Source of the DNA: Maccoyibacter intestinihominis
Lineage (GTDB): Bacteria; Bacillota; Clostridia; Lachnospirales; Lachnospiraceae
DNA length: 64,000 bases
Assembly: GCF_040096355.1 (NCBI RefSeq)
Contig: NZ_JBBMEX010000001.1
Span: forward strand, 248,001-312,000
Direction: 5' to 3'
Part shown: one piece after another, positions 51,508 to 59,845 of the stretch
Layout: each line of letters starts with the position of its first letter
Position numbering within the stretch: the stretch's first letter is position 1
The notes under the pieces: generated by a model
What the model was told of the DNA's origin: nothing
The model's database searches: none
The model's input: the letters and a program-made list of their open reading frames with translations, nothing else
Program-made: the position numbers and the translations under genes

Positions 51508-51942
51508 ATGCAAAAAATCAGAATTAAATATTTTACAGATAAAATAGATAAATTAGAGTATATTGAGGGAAAATCCGACTGGATCGATCTTCGCGCATCA
51601 GAAACCGTGGAATTAAAGGCAGGCGAGTTCAAGCTGATCCCGTTAGGAGTAGCCATGGAGCTGCCAAAGGGTTATGAAGCCCACGTCGTACCACGCAGTT
51701 CCACTTTTAAGAACTATGGACTCCTTCAGACGAACAGCTGCGGTATCATTGACTGTACCTACTGTGGAGATGAGGATATGTGGAGAATGCCGGTCTATGC
51801 AACCAGAGACACGGTGATCAAACAGAATGACCGTATCTGCCAGTTCCGTATTTTTGAAAATATGCCGACCATTCAGTTTGATGAGACTGCATCCTTAGAC
51901 AACGAGAATCGTGGTGGATTCGGTTCAACCGGAAAACAATAG
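51508..51942 (+). CDS. dut: dUTPase (deoxyuridine 5'-triphosphate nucleotidohydrolase)
   Basis: 144 residues, trimeric dUTPase family. Motifs: WIDLRAS, VPRSSTFKNYGLLQTN, GIIDCTYCGDED, RICQFRIF and the C-terminal P-loop-like RGGFGSTGK. Hydrolyses dUTP to dUMP. It follows nrdG by 38 bases, joining dNTP formation and quality control. The family also includes dCTP deaminases, but the five motifs fit dUTPase. Confidence 0.9.
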   Translation: MQKIRIKYFTDKIDKLEYIEGKSDWIDLRASETVELKAGEFKLIPLGVAMELPKGYEAHVVPRSSTFKNYGLLQTNSCGIIDCTYCGDEDMWRMPVYATRDTVIKQNDRICQFRIFENMPTIQFDETASLDNENRGGFGSTGKQ

Positions 51943-51981
51943 ATTCGTCAATCTGTACAGGAACGTGGATAAATTTTGTGG

Positions 51982-52015
51982 AATCCCTGCATAGTAATTA
52001 TGCAGGGATTTTTAT
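51982..52015 (+). terminator. terminator after dut
   Basis: AATCCCTGCATA (51982-51993) pairs perfectly with TATGCAGGGATT (51999-52010), loop GTAAT, tail TTTTTAT. Confidence 0.9.
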
Positions 52016-52085
52016 ATCATAAAAGCAGGACATCAAAAGAACGTGATGTAGAAAAATCGTCAGAATGGATAAGGAGAAGAAAGCT

Positions 52086-53198
52086 ATGGCAAGTTTATCA
52101 TTAAAAGGGATCGGAAAACGTTATCCAAATGGATTTGAGGCAGTGAAAGATTTTAACTTAGAGATTGAGGATCAGGAGTTTATCATATTTGTAGGACCTT
52201 CCGGATGTGGAAAATCCACAACACTTCGTATGATCGCAGGATTAGAAGAGATCACGACCGGAGATCTGTTCATCGATGGAAAACGCATGAATGAAGTAGA
52301 ACCAAAAGACCGTGATATTGCGATGGTATTTCAAAATTATGCGTTGTATCCGCACATGACGGTATTTGACAATATGGCATTTGGATTAAAGCTTCGTAAG
52401 GTGCCAAAAGAAGAGATTGAGCAGAAAGTATTAGAAGCTGCAAAAATATTAGATTTAGAGCAGCTTTTAGACAGAAGACCAAAGGCTCTTTCCGGTGGTC
52501 AGCGTCAGAGGGTGGCAATGGGACGTGCGATCGTGCGGAATCCAAAAGTCTTTTTAATGGATGAGCCGCTTTCTAATCTGGATGCAAAATTAAGAGTCCA
52601 GATGCGTGCAGAGATTGCAAGCCTGCATCAGCGTTTAGGAGCAACGATCATCTACGTTACACATGACCAGACCGAGGCAATGACACTTGGTACAAGGATC
52701 GTCGTATTAAAAGATGGTGTGATCCAGCAGGTAGATACGCCAAAGAAGCTCTATAACGAGCCGCAGAACCTCTTTGTGGCAGGATTTATCGGCTCTCCGC
52801 AGATGAACTTTATTGATGCGGTATGTAAGGTACATGGTGAGGAAGTCCGTTTAGAGTTCGGTGATTTTTCGATCGTACTGCCGCCACAGAAAGCAAAAAA
52901 ACTGATCGACGGAGGATATGCGGATAAAACCGTTGTAATGGGAATCCGCCCGGATGATATCGACGATTCACAGATTCAGATCGAGACTTATGGAGACACG
53001 GTCATTGAAGCAGATGTAACCGGATATGAGCTGTTAGGCTCTGAAGTACTGCTCTATTATACGGTAGCAGGCGTGAACATGACTGCCCGTGTGGACGCAA
53101 GAACAACGGCAAAGATCGGAGATCATATCCGACTGGCATTAGACCCGGAAAAGATCCATGTCTTTGATAAAGAGAGCGAACTGACCATTACAAATTAA
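52086..53198 (+). CDS. sugar ABC transporter ATP-binding protein, UgpC/MsmX type
   Basis: 370 residues from the ATG at 52086, with AAGGAGAAG upstream; the ATG at 52065 overlaps that site. Walker A GPSGCGKST, signature LSGGQRQRVAMGRA, Walker B VFLMDEPLSNLDAK, the switch TVTHDQ appears as VTHDQTEAM, and a C-terminal TOBE/regulatory domain of the MalK/UgpC kind. No permease or binding protein gene is adjacent, so, as with Bacillus MsmX, it probably energises several carbohydrate importers encoded elsewhere. Confidence 0.92.
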   Translation: MASLSLKGIGKRYPNGFEAVKDFNLEIEDQEFIIFVGPSGCGKSTTLRMIAGLEEITTGDLFIDGKRMNEVEPKDRDIAMVFQNYALYPHMTVFDNMAFGLKLRKVPKEEIEQKVLEAAKILDLEQLLDRRPKALSGGQRQRVAMGRAIVRNPKVFLMDEPLSNLDAKLRVQMRAEIASLHQRLGATIIYVTHDQTEAMTLGTRIVVLKDGVIQQVDTPKKLYNEPQNLFVAGFIGSPQMNFIDAVCKVHGEEVRLEFGDFSIVLPPQKAKKLIDGGYADKTVVMGIRPDDIDDSQIQIETYGDTVIEADVTGYELLGSEVLLYYTVAGVNMTARVDARTTAKIGDHIRLALDPEKIHVFDKESELTITN

Positions 53199-53283
53199 AA
53201 GTCAGAAATCGTGAGAAATGAAAGATGATCAGAAATAAGACATAATGGGAATAAGAAATGATCAAGAATACGAGAGTATACAG

Positions 53284-53330
53284 GATGCAGGAAATACGAA
53301 CAGAGTATTTCCTGCATCTTTTTTCTTTTA
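53284..53330 (+). terminator. terminator after the UgpC-like ATPase gene
   Basis: GATGCAGGAAATAC (53284-53297) pairs perfectly with GTATTTCCTGCATC (53305-53318), loop GAACAGA, followed by a long T-run. Confidence 0.95.
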
Positions 53331-53386
53331 AACCGGAAAAGAGTCTGTTACAATAAAAAGAGAAAATTGGAGAAAAATGGTGGAAT

Positions 53387-54343
53387 ATGTTACAGATTTT
53401 TATTATTAATTCTTTTTCCGGGGACGAGACCACGACGATAGGGATCCGGGAAGAGCTTGAAAAAATAAAAGATATGGAATATCTGGTATTCAATTCGGAA
53501 TATCCCGGACATGAAGGTGAGATGGCAAGGCAGATGTGCAACCTGTTCCCGGAGGAGAAGATTCGGTTCTACGCATGTGGAGGAACAGGAACTTTCCGCA
53601 ACATTTTAAAAGGAGTGCCGGAAGAGGACTTAGGCAGGGTGGAGATCGCAGAAGCTGCCTACGGGCTGACGAATGACTTTTTGAATATCTATGGCGAAGA
53701 GAGGGAAAAATTCAAAGACTTTCGGAATTTTATTGCAGGAACAGTGCAGCCGCTGGACTATCTGCAGACTTCGATAGGCCCGGCACACAATACCGTGTCA
53801 CTGGGATTAGACGGTCTGATCTTACGCGGAGTCCTGCATTTAAAAAAATTGCCGTTCTGTAAGGGCAGAGTTCCTTATTTCATCTCATCGGGTCTGGCAA
53901 TCTTAAGTACCAGGACACTGGATTTAGAGATTGAGGCAGATGGAGAAATATTCAGCGGCAGATACTGTGAAGTGGCATTTGGCAACGGAAATCTTTTGGG
54001 TGGTAACTTCCATTTTGGCGGAGAGGCAGATCCGACCGATGGAAAGATGAAGATGATCTTAGTGCCGGGCAGAGGATTCTTCTATAAGATGAAAATGCTG
54101 TTTGCAGCAATCCTGAACAGGCAGGAAGTGTTAGAAAATTCATCTAGTTGGCGTATGGTGTCAGAGGCAAAGATCAGGAATAAAGAGGGCGTGCCTTTGA
54201 GTATTAATGTAGATGGAGAGCTTGAGATCGCAGAAGAGTTTACGATTCGGGTGAACCGGGGAGGAATGCGGTTTGTAGAGCCAAAGGATATTGACAGGAG
54301 TAATATAACATGGAAGAAAAAAGTAGATTTGCACAAATATTGA
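53387..54343 (+). CDS. diacylglycerol kinase family protein (DagK/YegS-like)
   Basis: 318 residues. Lipid kinase catalytic domain: INSFSG at the start, the nucleotide-binding YACGGTGTFRNIL (GGDGT-like, with Thr for Asp), NTVSLGLDG, VAFGNGNLLGG and a C-terminal beta domain ending VNRGGMRF. Likely phosphorylates diacylglycerol or a related lipid. Divergent within the family, so the substrate is open. Overlaps the histidine kinase gene by 34 bases. Confidence 0.8.
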   Translation: MLQIFIINSFSGDETTTIGIREELEKIKDMEYLVFNSEYPGHEGEMARQMCNLFPEEKIRFYACGGTGTFRNILKGVPEEDLGRVEIAEAAYGLTNDFLNIYGEEREKFKDFRNFIAGTVQPLDYLQTSIGPAHNTVSLGLDGLILRGVLHLKKLPFCKGRVPYFISSGLAILSTRTLDLEIEADGEIFSGRYCEVAFGNGNLLGGNFHFGGEADPTDGKMKMILVPGRGFFYKMKMLFAAILNRQEVLENSSSWRMVSEAKIRNKEGVPLSINVDGELEIAEEFTIRVNRGGMRFVEPKDIDRSNITWKKKVDLHKY

Positions 54344-56691
54344 TATTTTGGGATGCAGTCCTGTTAGGAACCCTGATCTTTATCAGTCTCAGTGTAAAGC
54401 CGGGGCTTAGGTGTTTATGGCTGCATTCGGCGATGCTCGCAGAATGTGCCATAGGACTTCTTATTTTAGGAATCCTCACCTTCGGGAAAAGTGAGCCGGA
54501 TATAGTGCATGGACGTCTTTTTACCGTTATGATAGGAGGGATTTCCTTACAGCTTGTTCTTTATTACGACCAGCCGCTGATCCTTCATACATTTTTACTG
54601 ATCCTGATGCTGACCATCACTATTTACAGGAATTTTTCGCTGTGTAAATTCGCAATGGTGGAGATGATGGTGCTTTATCTGCTGAGTGTGCTGTATTACT
54701 GGAATGTTGGCTTTGGAGACAATGTCAGTGTGATGTACTCGGTAGTAGCAGCAGGCGGTGTACTCGGAGGAAGTTTTATCTTATCCTGCATCTTAGGAAC
54801 AGAGGAAAAGAACCGGAGGATCATCCGGGAAAACCGACAGACCTCGATCGATATGCTGCGCCTTGTCGAGATGAAAAAAGAAGAAGCAGAGCATCTTGCC
54901 GAGGTAAAGAGTGTCTTTTTAGCCAATATGTCCCATGAGATACGGACACCGATGAATGCCGTACTGGGAATGAATGAGATGATTCTGCGTGAGAGCAGTG
55001 AGGAAGAGATCGTGGAATATGCAAAAAACATAGAGCGTGCCGGAGAGACGTTAATGTCCCTGATCAATGATGTTTTGGATATTTCTAAGATAGAATCCGG
55101 AAAGATCGAGATCCATCAGGATGAATATAAATTAGAGACCTTAGTAGATGATCTGATGAATTTAGTCAGTGTAAAGGCAGAAGAAAAGGGCTTAGAGATC
55201 CGACAGGAATTTGATCAGGACATTCCGGGCAGACTCTATGGAGACGAACTGCGTATCAAGCAGATACTGATCAACGTACTAAATAATGCCATTAAGTATA
55301 CCGATAAGGGAACGATCACATTTGGGCTGTCGTGGGAACAGACAGAGCTGGATAGCATGCTGTTGAAGATCCGGGTTACGGATACCGGGATAGGAATGAA
55401 GGAAGAGGAGCTAAAGCATATCTTTGATGCCTTCCAGCGTCTCGATGAAAAGAGAAACCAGTCGGTCGAAGGAACCGGACTTGGTATGACAATCACAAAG
55501 CAGTTGATAGAGTTGATGGGTGGAAAGATTTCCGTTCGCAGTAAATATGGAAAGGGAACGACTTTTTACTTAGAACTGCCACAGGAGATTTTAGACCCTG
55601 CACCGGCACAGTTCCAAAGAAAGAGGAAAAAAGCAGAGCAGCAGTACAGTGTATCTTTCGTTGCACCGGGAGTACGGATCCTTGCCGTGGATGACAATCC
55701 GATGAACTTAGCGGTATTAAGGGGACTTTTAAAAAAGACGGAAATGCAGGTGGATTTAGTACAGAGCGGCTTAGAAGCCATTGCAGCAGTACAAAAAGAG
55801 CGGTATGATATGATCTTAATGGATCACATGATGCCCAAAATGGATGGTATTGAAACCATGAAACAGATCCGCCGTCTTGCGGGAAACCAGAATCCAATGG
55901 CACCGATCATTGTTCTGACGGCAAATGCAACGGCAGGCTCCCAGAAACAATATATAGAAGAGGGCTTTGATGACTATTTGGCAAAACCGGTGCAGAGTGA
56001 AAAATTAGAGCAGATGATTTTTGAATATCTGCCAAAGCGCATGATACAAAAAAGGGATATGGAAGAGTCAAAACGCCCGGAACCGTGGAATGATGAAAAA
56101 ATCTGCAAAGAGCTGTCTTTTTATGGGATTGATGTACCGGCAGGCTTATGCTATTTCAATCAGGATATGGAGCAGTATATCAGTGCTGCAAAGACATTTT
56201 TACAGCATGCAAAAGAAAAAGAGCAAAAGCGGAAGAATTCTTTAGAAGCAGGAGACTTAAAAGGCTATACCATAGAAGCACATTCCCTAAAAAGCAACGG
56301 CAGACTGTTAGGGGATGAGCAGCTAGGAAGTATGGCAGAGGAATTAGAGATGGCAGGAATCAGAGGCGAACTGGATGTGATCCGGGAAAAAGAGGCGTTA
56401 TTAGAAGAACGGGTCAACCGTATTACAGAGGCTATCCGCTGGCTGCTTGCCTATACAGAGCAGGATGCAGAAAAAAAGGCAATTGGTCAGGGCATTCCGT
56501 TAGAAGAATATGAGAAGCAGAAACAGCGGTTAACAGAACTGATCGAAGACTATGAAGAGGAAGAGGCATCTGAACTGATCCTGAAATTACAGGAGCAGGG
56601 CGCAGATGAAAAGCAAAGTGAAGAACTCGAAAAGGTCCGACAGTGTTTAGAAGAATTTGCATATAAGGATGCCTTAAAATATTTAAAGTAG
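54310..56691 (+). CDS. hybrid sensor histidine kinase with receiver and Hpt domains
   Basis: 793 residues. Five to six N-terminal membrane helices (about 12-165) with no large extracellular domain. A short coiled coil leads to HisKA with the phosphate-accepting His209 (NMSHEIRTPMN). The HATPase_c domain has NVLNNAIKYTDKG, DTGIGMK and GTGLGM. A receiver domain follows with Asp505 (MILMDHMMPKMDG), then an Hpt domain with His658 (EAHSLKSNGRLLG) and a helical tail. A complete phosphorelay up to Hpt; the final response regulator is not in this window. Start ATG lies within the DagK-like gene. Confidence 0.9.
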   Translation: MEEKSRFAQILIFWDAVLLGTLIFISLSVKPGLRCLWLHSAMLAECAIGLLILGILTFGKSEPDIVHGRLFTVMIGGISLQLVLYYDQPLILHTFLLILMLTITIYRNFSLCKFAMVEMMVLYLLSVLYYWNVGFGDNVSVMYSVVAAGGVLGGSFILSCILGTEEKNRRIIRENRQTSIDMLRLVEMKKEEAEHLAEVKSVFLANMSHEIRTPMNAVLGMNEMILRESSEEEIVEYAKNIERAGETLMSLINDVLDISKIESGKIEIHQDEYKLETLVDDLMNLVSVKAEEKGLEIRQEFDQDIPGRLYGDELRIKQILINVLNNAIKYTDKGTITFGLSWEQTELDSMLLKIRVTDTGIGMKEEELKHIFDAFQRLDEKRNQSVEGTGLGMTITKQLIELMGGKISVRSKYGKGTTFYLELPQEILDPAPAQFQRKRKKAEQQYSVSFVAPGVRILAVDDNPMNLAVLRGLLKKTEMQVDLVQSGLEAIAAVQKERYDMILMDHMMPKMDGIETMKQIRRLAGNQNPMAPIIVLTANATAGSQKQYIEEGFDDYLAKPVQSEKLEQMIFEYLPKRMIQKRDMEESKRPEPWNDEKICKELSFYGIDVPAGLCYFNQDMEQYISAAKTFLQHAKEKEQKRKNSLEAGDLKGYTIEAHSLKSNGRLLGDEQLGSMAEELEMAGIRGELDVIREKEALLEERVNRITEAIRWLLAYTEQDAEKKAIGQGIPLEEYEKQKQRLTELIEDYEEEEASELILKLQEQGADEKQSEELEKVRQCLEEFAYKDALKYLK

Positions 56692-56707
56692 GAAAGGAAC
56701 GAAGAGA

Positions 56708-57784
56708 TTGAAAGACAAAAAGCTGCAGGAAGTGTTAACGGAGATCAGGGAAATAGCGGGAATGGATGCGGCACTGTTTTCAGATGCGGCAGAATTGCTC
56801 GTGGCACCATTTTCGGATATGAATATACGAAAAACAGATGTAAAAGCCTTTTTGTCTTTGGATCAGGCAGAGTGGCAGCAGGAGGAGTTTTATTTTTTTA
56901 AGATTACGATACCGGAAGCGGCTTATGTTCTAGTGTTACCGCAGATTGCCACAGAAACCGTGCTGGTCGGAAGGTTAGCAGTCTGTCAGATACGGAATCT
57001 GCTTTCATTAGAAACACAGCCGATGAGCCGGGAGCAGTTCATTTTAGAGGTATTGCATGGAAAGTTGGAACCGACAGAGGTTTTAAATACGATGCAAAGA
57101 CTGCACATTGCATCTTCTGCATGGATGGTCTATGTCCTTCGGACGGTGGGAAAGACAGAGACTGCCTGTATGGAGACCTTAAAAAATCTTTTTTGTGACA
57201 GAAGACATGATTTTTTATTACCGATCGATGAAGAGACGATCGTGCTTGTAAAAGATGTGAAGGATAGGAAAGAACCGTCTGAAATAGAGAGCATCGCATA
57301 CCGGATCTTAGACAATGTACAGGCAGAGGCCATGCAGCAGTTACACATCGGATACGGCAGACTAGCGGAAGAACTGATCGGGATTTCAAAATCCTATGAG
57401 CAGGCATTACAGGCATTAGAGATTGGCAGCATCTTTGAAATGCGGCACAGTGTGATGGCATATGAACGGCTTGGTGTGGGCAGACTGGTCTATGAGCTGC
57501 CAAGAGAGTCGGGAGAGCGGTTTTTAGAAGAGGTGTTCTCCGGCAAAGAAGGGGAACTTGAGGAGGAGGATCTGGGTACAATCGAACGTTTCTTAGAGAA
57601 TAACCTGAATATTTCAGAGACGGCAAGACAGATGTATATCCATCGGAATACGTTAGTATACCGTTTAGAACGGGTACAGAAAATGACAGGACTGGATGTA
57701 AGGAGATTTGAGGATGCCATGAAGCTGCGGCTGGCATTGATGATCCGGACAGATCTGAAACACCGGTCTTTACAGGGATTGTAA
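56708..57784 (+). CDS. CdaR/PucR-type transcription regulator
   Basis: 358 residues from a TTG start. The C-terminal PucR helix-turn-helix (about 293-345) reads FLENNLNISETARQMYIHRNTLVYRL. A GGDEF-like CdaR domain (about 130-260) precedes it. The N-terminal ~110 residues are an unrecognised sensor part. CdaR proteins activate sugar-diacid or related catabolic genes; no target operon is next to it. It lies 16 bases after the kinase gene and is probably co-transcribed. Confidence 0.8.
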   Translation: MKDKKLQEVLTEIREIAGMDAALFSDAAELLVAPFSDMNIRKTDVKAFLSLDQAEWQQEEFYFFKITIPEAAYVLVLPQIATETVLVGRLAVCQIRNLLSLETQPMSREQFILEVLHGKLEPTEVLNTMQRLHIASSAWMVYVLRTVGKTETACMETLKNLFCDRRHDFLLPIDEETIVLVKDVKDRKEPSEIESIAYRILDNVQAEAMQQLHIGYGRLAEELIGISKSYEQALQALEIGSIFEMRHSVMAYERLGVGRLVYELPRESGERFLEEVFSGKEGELEEEDLGTIERFLENNLNISETARQMYIHRNTLVYRLERVQKMTGLDVRRFEDAMKLRLALMIRTDLKHRSLQGL

Positions 57785-57788
57785 ACAG

Positions 57789-57833
57789 CTCCGGCAGGTG
57801 CTTTTGGAGGATTTCTAAAAGTATCTGCCGGAG
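57789..57833 (+). terminator. long hairpin after the CdaR-like gene
   Basis: CTCCGGCAGGTGCTTTT (57789-57805) pairs with AAAAGTATCTGCCGGAG (57817-57833), 17 positions with two non-Watson-Crick. No U-run follows, so termination is uncertain. Confidence 0.55.
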
Positions 57834-57841
57834 AAACTGTG

Positions 57842-57871
57842 TTGAAAAAAAAAGTAAGGCTGTGCTATACT
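57842..57871 (+). promoter_or_regulatory. promoter of parE-parC-folC
   Basis: TTGAAA (57842-57847), 18-base spacer, TATACT (57866-57871) with TG at 57863-57864, an extended -10. About 40 bases upstream of parE. Confidence 0.8.
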
Positions 57872-57912
57872 AGAAAAAGTATGGCAGAAATGAGATAAGG
57901 AAGGAAAGAGAC

Positions 57913-59835
57913 ATGGCAGGAAAAGAGAAATATGATGCCGGCAGTATTGCAGTTCTGGAAGGGTTAGAGGCAGTTCGTAAAAGACCCGGAATGTATATCG
58001 GAAGTGTAACAAGAAAAGGCTTAAATCATTTAATATATGAAATTGTAGACAATGCGGTAGATGAGCATTTAGCAGGCAACTGTGACACGATTCATGTCAC
58101 CTTAGAGGCAGATGGTTCCTGTACCGTAGAAGATAACGGACGGGGAGTGCCGGTTGGAATGCATGAAAAAGGAATTCCGGCAGCACGTCTGGTATTTACC
58201 ACACTGCATGCGGGAGGAAAATTCGACGATTCCGCATACAAGACAAGTGGTGGTCTGCATGGAGTCGGTTCTTCGGTAGTCAATGCTCTTTCTGAATATA
58301 TGGATGTACAGATCAGCAGGGAGGGTGTGATCCACCATGACCGTTACGAGCGTGGAATCCCTGTGTTAGAGTTAGAGAACGGACTTCTTCCGGTGATTGG
58401 AAAGACAAAAGCGACCGGAACGAAGATTAATTTTCTTCCGGATGCGGAGATTTTTGAAAAGACGAGGTTTAAAGAGGATGAGGTCAAAAGCAGATTACAT
58501 GAGACAGCATATCTGAATCCGGCACTGACCATTATCTATGAGGACAAGCGGTTAGAAGAACCAGAAAAGATCGTATTCCATGAGGAGGATGGGATCATCG
58601 GGTTTGTCAGAGATCTGAATAAAAAATGTGAAACACTTCACGAGGTGGTCTATTTTAAAGGCGAAAATGAAGGCATTACCGTGGAGGCTGCATTTCAGTA
58701 TACAACGGAATTCCATGAAAACATTTTCGGATTCTGTAACAATATCTATAATGCAGAGGGCGGAACGCATATTACAGGCTTTAAAACCGTCTTTACGAGT
58801 GTCATCAACCAGTATGCGAGAGAGCTTGGGATATTAAAAGAAAAGGATGCAAACTTTACGGGGGCAGATGTCCGAAACGGTATGACAGCCGTTGTATCCA
58901 TCAAGCATCCGGATCCTCGATTTGAAGGTCAGACCAAGACAAAGTTAGACAATCAGGATGCCTCCAGGGCAACCGCAAAGATTACGGGAGACGAGATACA
59001 GCTTTATTTTGATAAAAATTTAGAGGATTTAAAGGCGGTCATTTCCTGTGCGGAACGTGCGGCAAAGATCCGTAAGACAGAGGAAAAAGCCAAGACAAAT
59101 CTTTTGACAAAGCAGAAGTTTTCCTTTGATTCTAATGGAAAGTTAGCGAACTGTGAAAGCAGGGATGCCTCCCAGTGTGAAATCTTTATTGTCGAGGGAG
59201 ATTCCGCGGGCGGTTCGGCAAAGACAGCCAGAAACCGTAATTTTCAGGCAATTCTTCCAATCCGTGGAAAAATCTTAAATGTGGAAAAGGCAACGATTGA
59301 TAAGGTACTTGCCAATGCAGAGATTAAGACGATGATCAATGCGTTTGGCTGTGGATTTTCGGAAGGGTTTGGAAATGATTTTGATATTTCTAAGCTGCGT
59401 TATGACAAGATCATCATTATGGCAGATGCCGATGTGGATGGAGCGCATATCTCCACCTTGCTGTTAACACTGTTTTATCGTTTTATGCCGGAACTGATCT
59501 CAGAGGGACATGTTTATATCGCGATGCCGCCTCTTTATAAAGCCATTCCATCGAAAGGGCAGGAGGAATATCTCTATGATGATGCCGCACTAGCGAAGTA
59601 TCGTAAGCGACAAAAAGGCAATTTTACCCTGCAAAGATACAAAGGTTTAGGAGAGATGGATGCGGAACAGCTCTGGGAGACCACACTGGACCCGGAGACA
59701 AGAATGTTAAAACAGGTGGTCATTGAAGATGGAAAGATGGCATCGGATGTCACTGAGATGTTAATGGGCTCGGATGTTCCGCCAAGACGAGCCTTTATCT
59801 ATGAGCATGCAAATGACGCGGAACTGGATGTATAG
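57913..59835 (+). CDS. parE: DNA topoisomerase IV subunit B (GyrB/ParE family)
   Basis: 640 residues. GHKL ATPase: IYEIVDNAVDEHLAG, VEDNGRGVPVG, GGLHGVGSSVVNALS; transducer domain; Toprim with VEGDSAGGSAKTARNR, and the metal site ADADVDGAHI; C-terminal RYKGLGEMDAEQLW. The short form without the E. coli GyrB insertion. Paired with a ParC-length A subunit away from dnaA/recF, so I call it topoisomerase IV; a second gyrase is not excluded, as the ILPIRGKILNVEKA stretch is gyrase-like. Confidence 0.88.
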   Translation: MAGKEKYDAGSIAVLEGLEAVRKRPGMYIGSVTRKGLNHLIYEIVDNAVDEHLAGNCDTIHVTLEADGSCTVEDNGRGVPVGMHEKGIPAARLVFTTLHAGGKFDDSAYKTSGGLHGVGSSVVNALSEYMDVQISREGVIHHDRYERGIPVLELENGLLPVIGKTKATGTKINFLPDAEIFEKTRFKEDEVKSRLHETAYLNPALTIIYEDKRLEEPEKIVFHEEDGIIGFVRDLNKKCETLHEVVYFKGENEGITVEAAFQYTTEFHENIFGFCNNIYNAEGGTHITGFKTVFTSVINQYARELGILKEKDANFTGADVRNGMTAVVSIKHPDPRFEGQTKTKLDNQDASRATAKITGDEIQLYFDKNLEDLKAVISCAERAAKIRKTEEKAKTNLLTKQKFSFDSNGKLANCESRDASQCEIFIVEGDSAGGSAKTARNRNFQAILPIRGKILNVEKATIDKVLANAEIKTMINAFGCGFSEGFGNDFDISKLRYDKIIIMADADVDGAHISTLLLTLFYRFMPELISEGHVYIAMPPLYKAIPSKGQEEYLYDDAALAKYRKRQKGNFTLQRYKGLGEMDAEQLWETTLDPETRMLKQVVIEDGKMASDVTEMLMGSDVPPRRAFIYEHANDAELDV

Positions 59836-59845
59836 GAGGAAAAGC

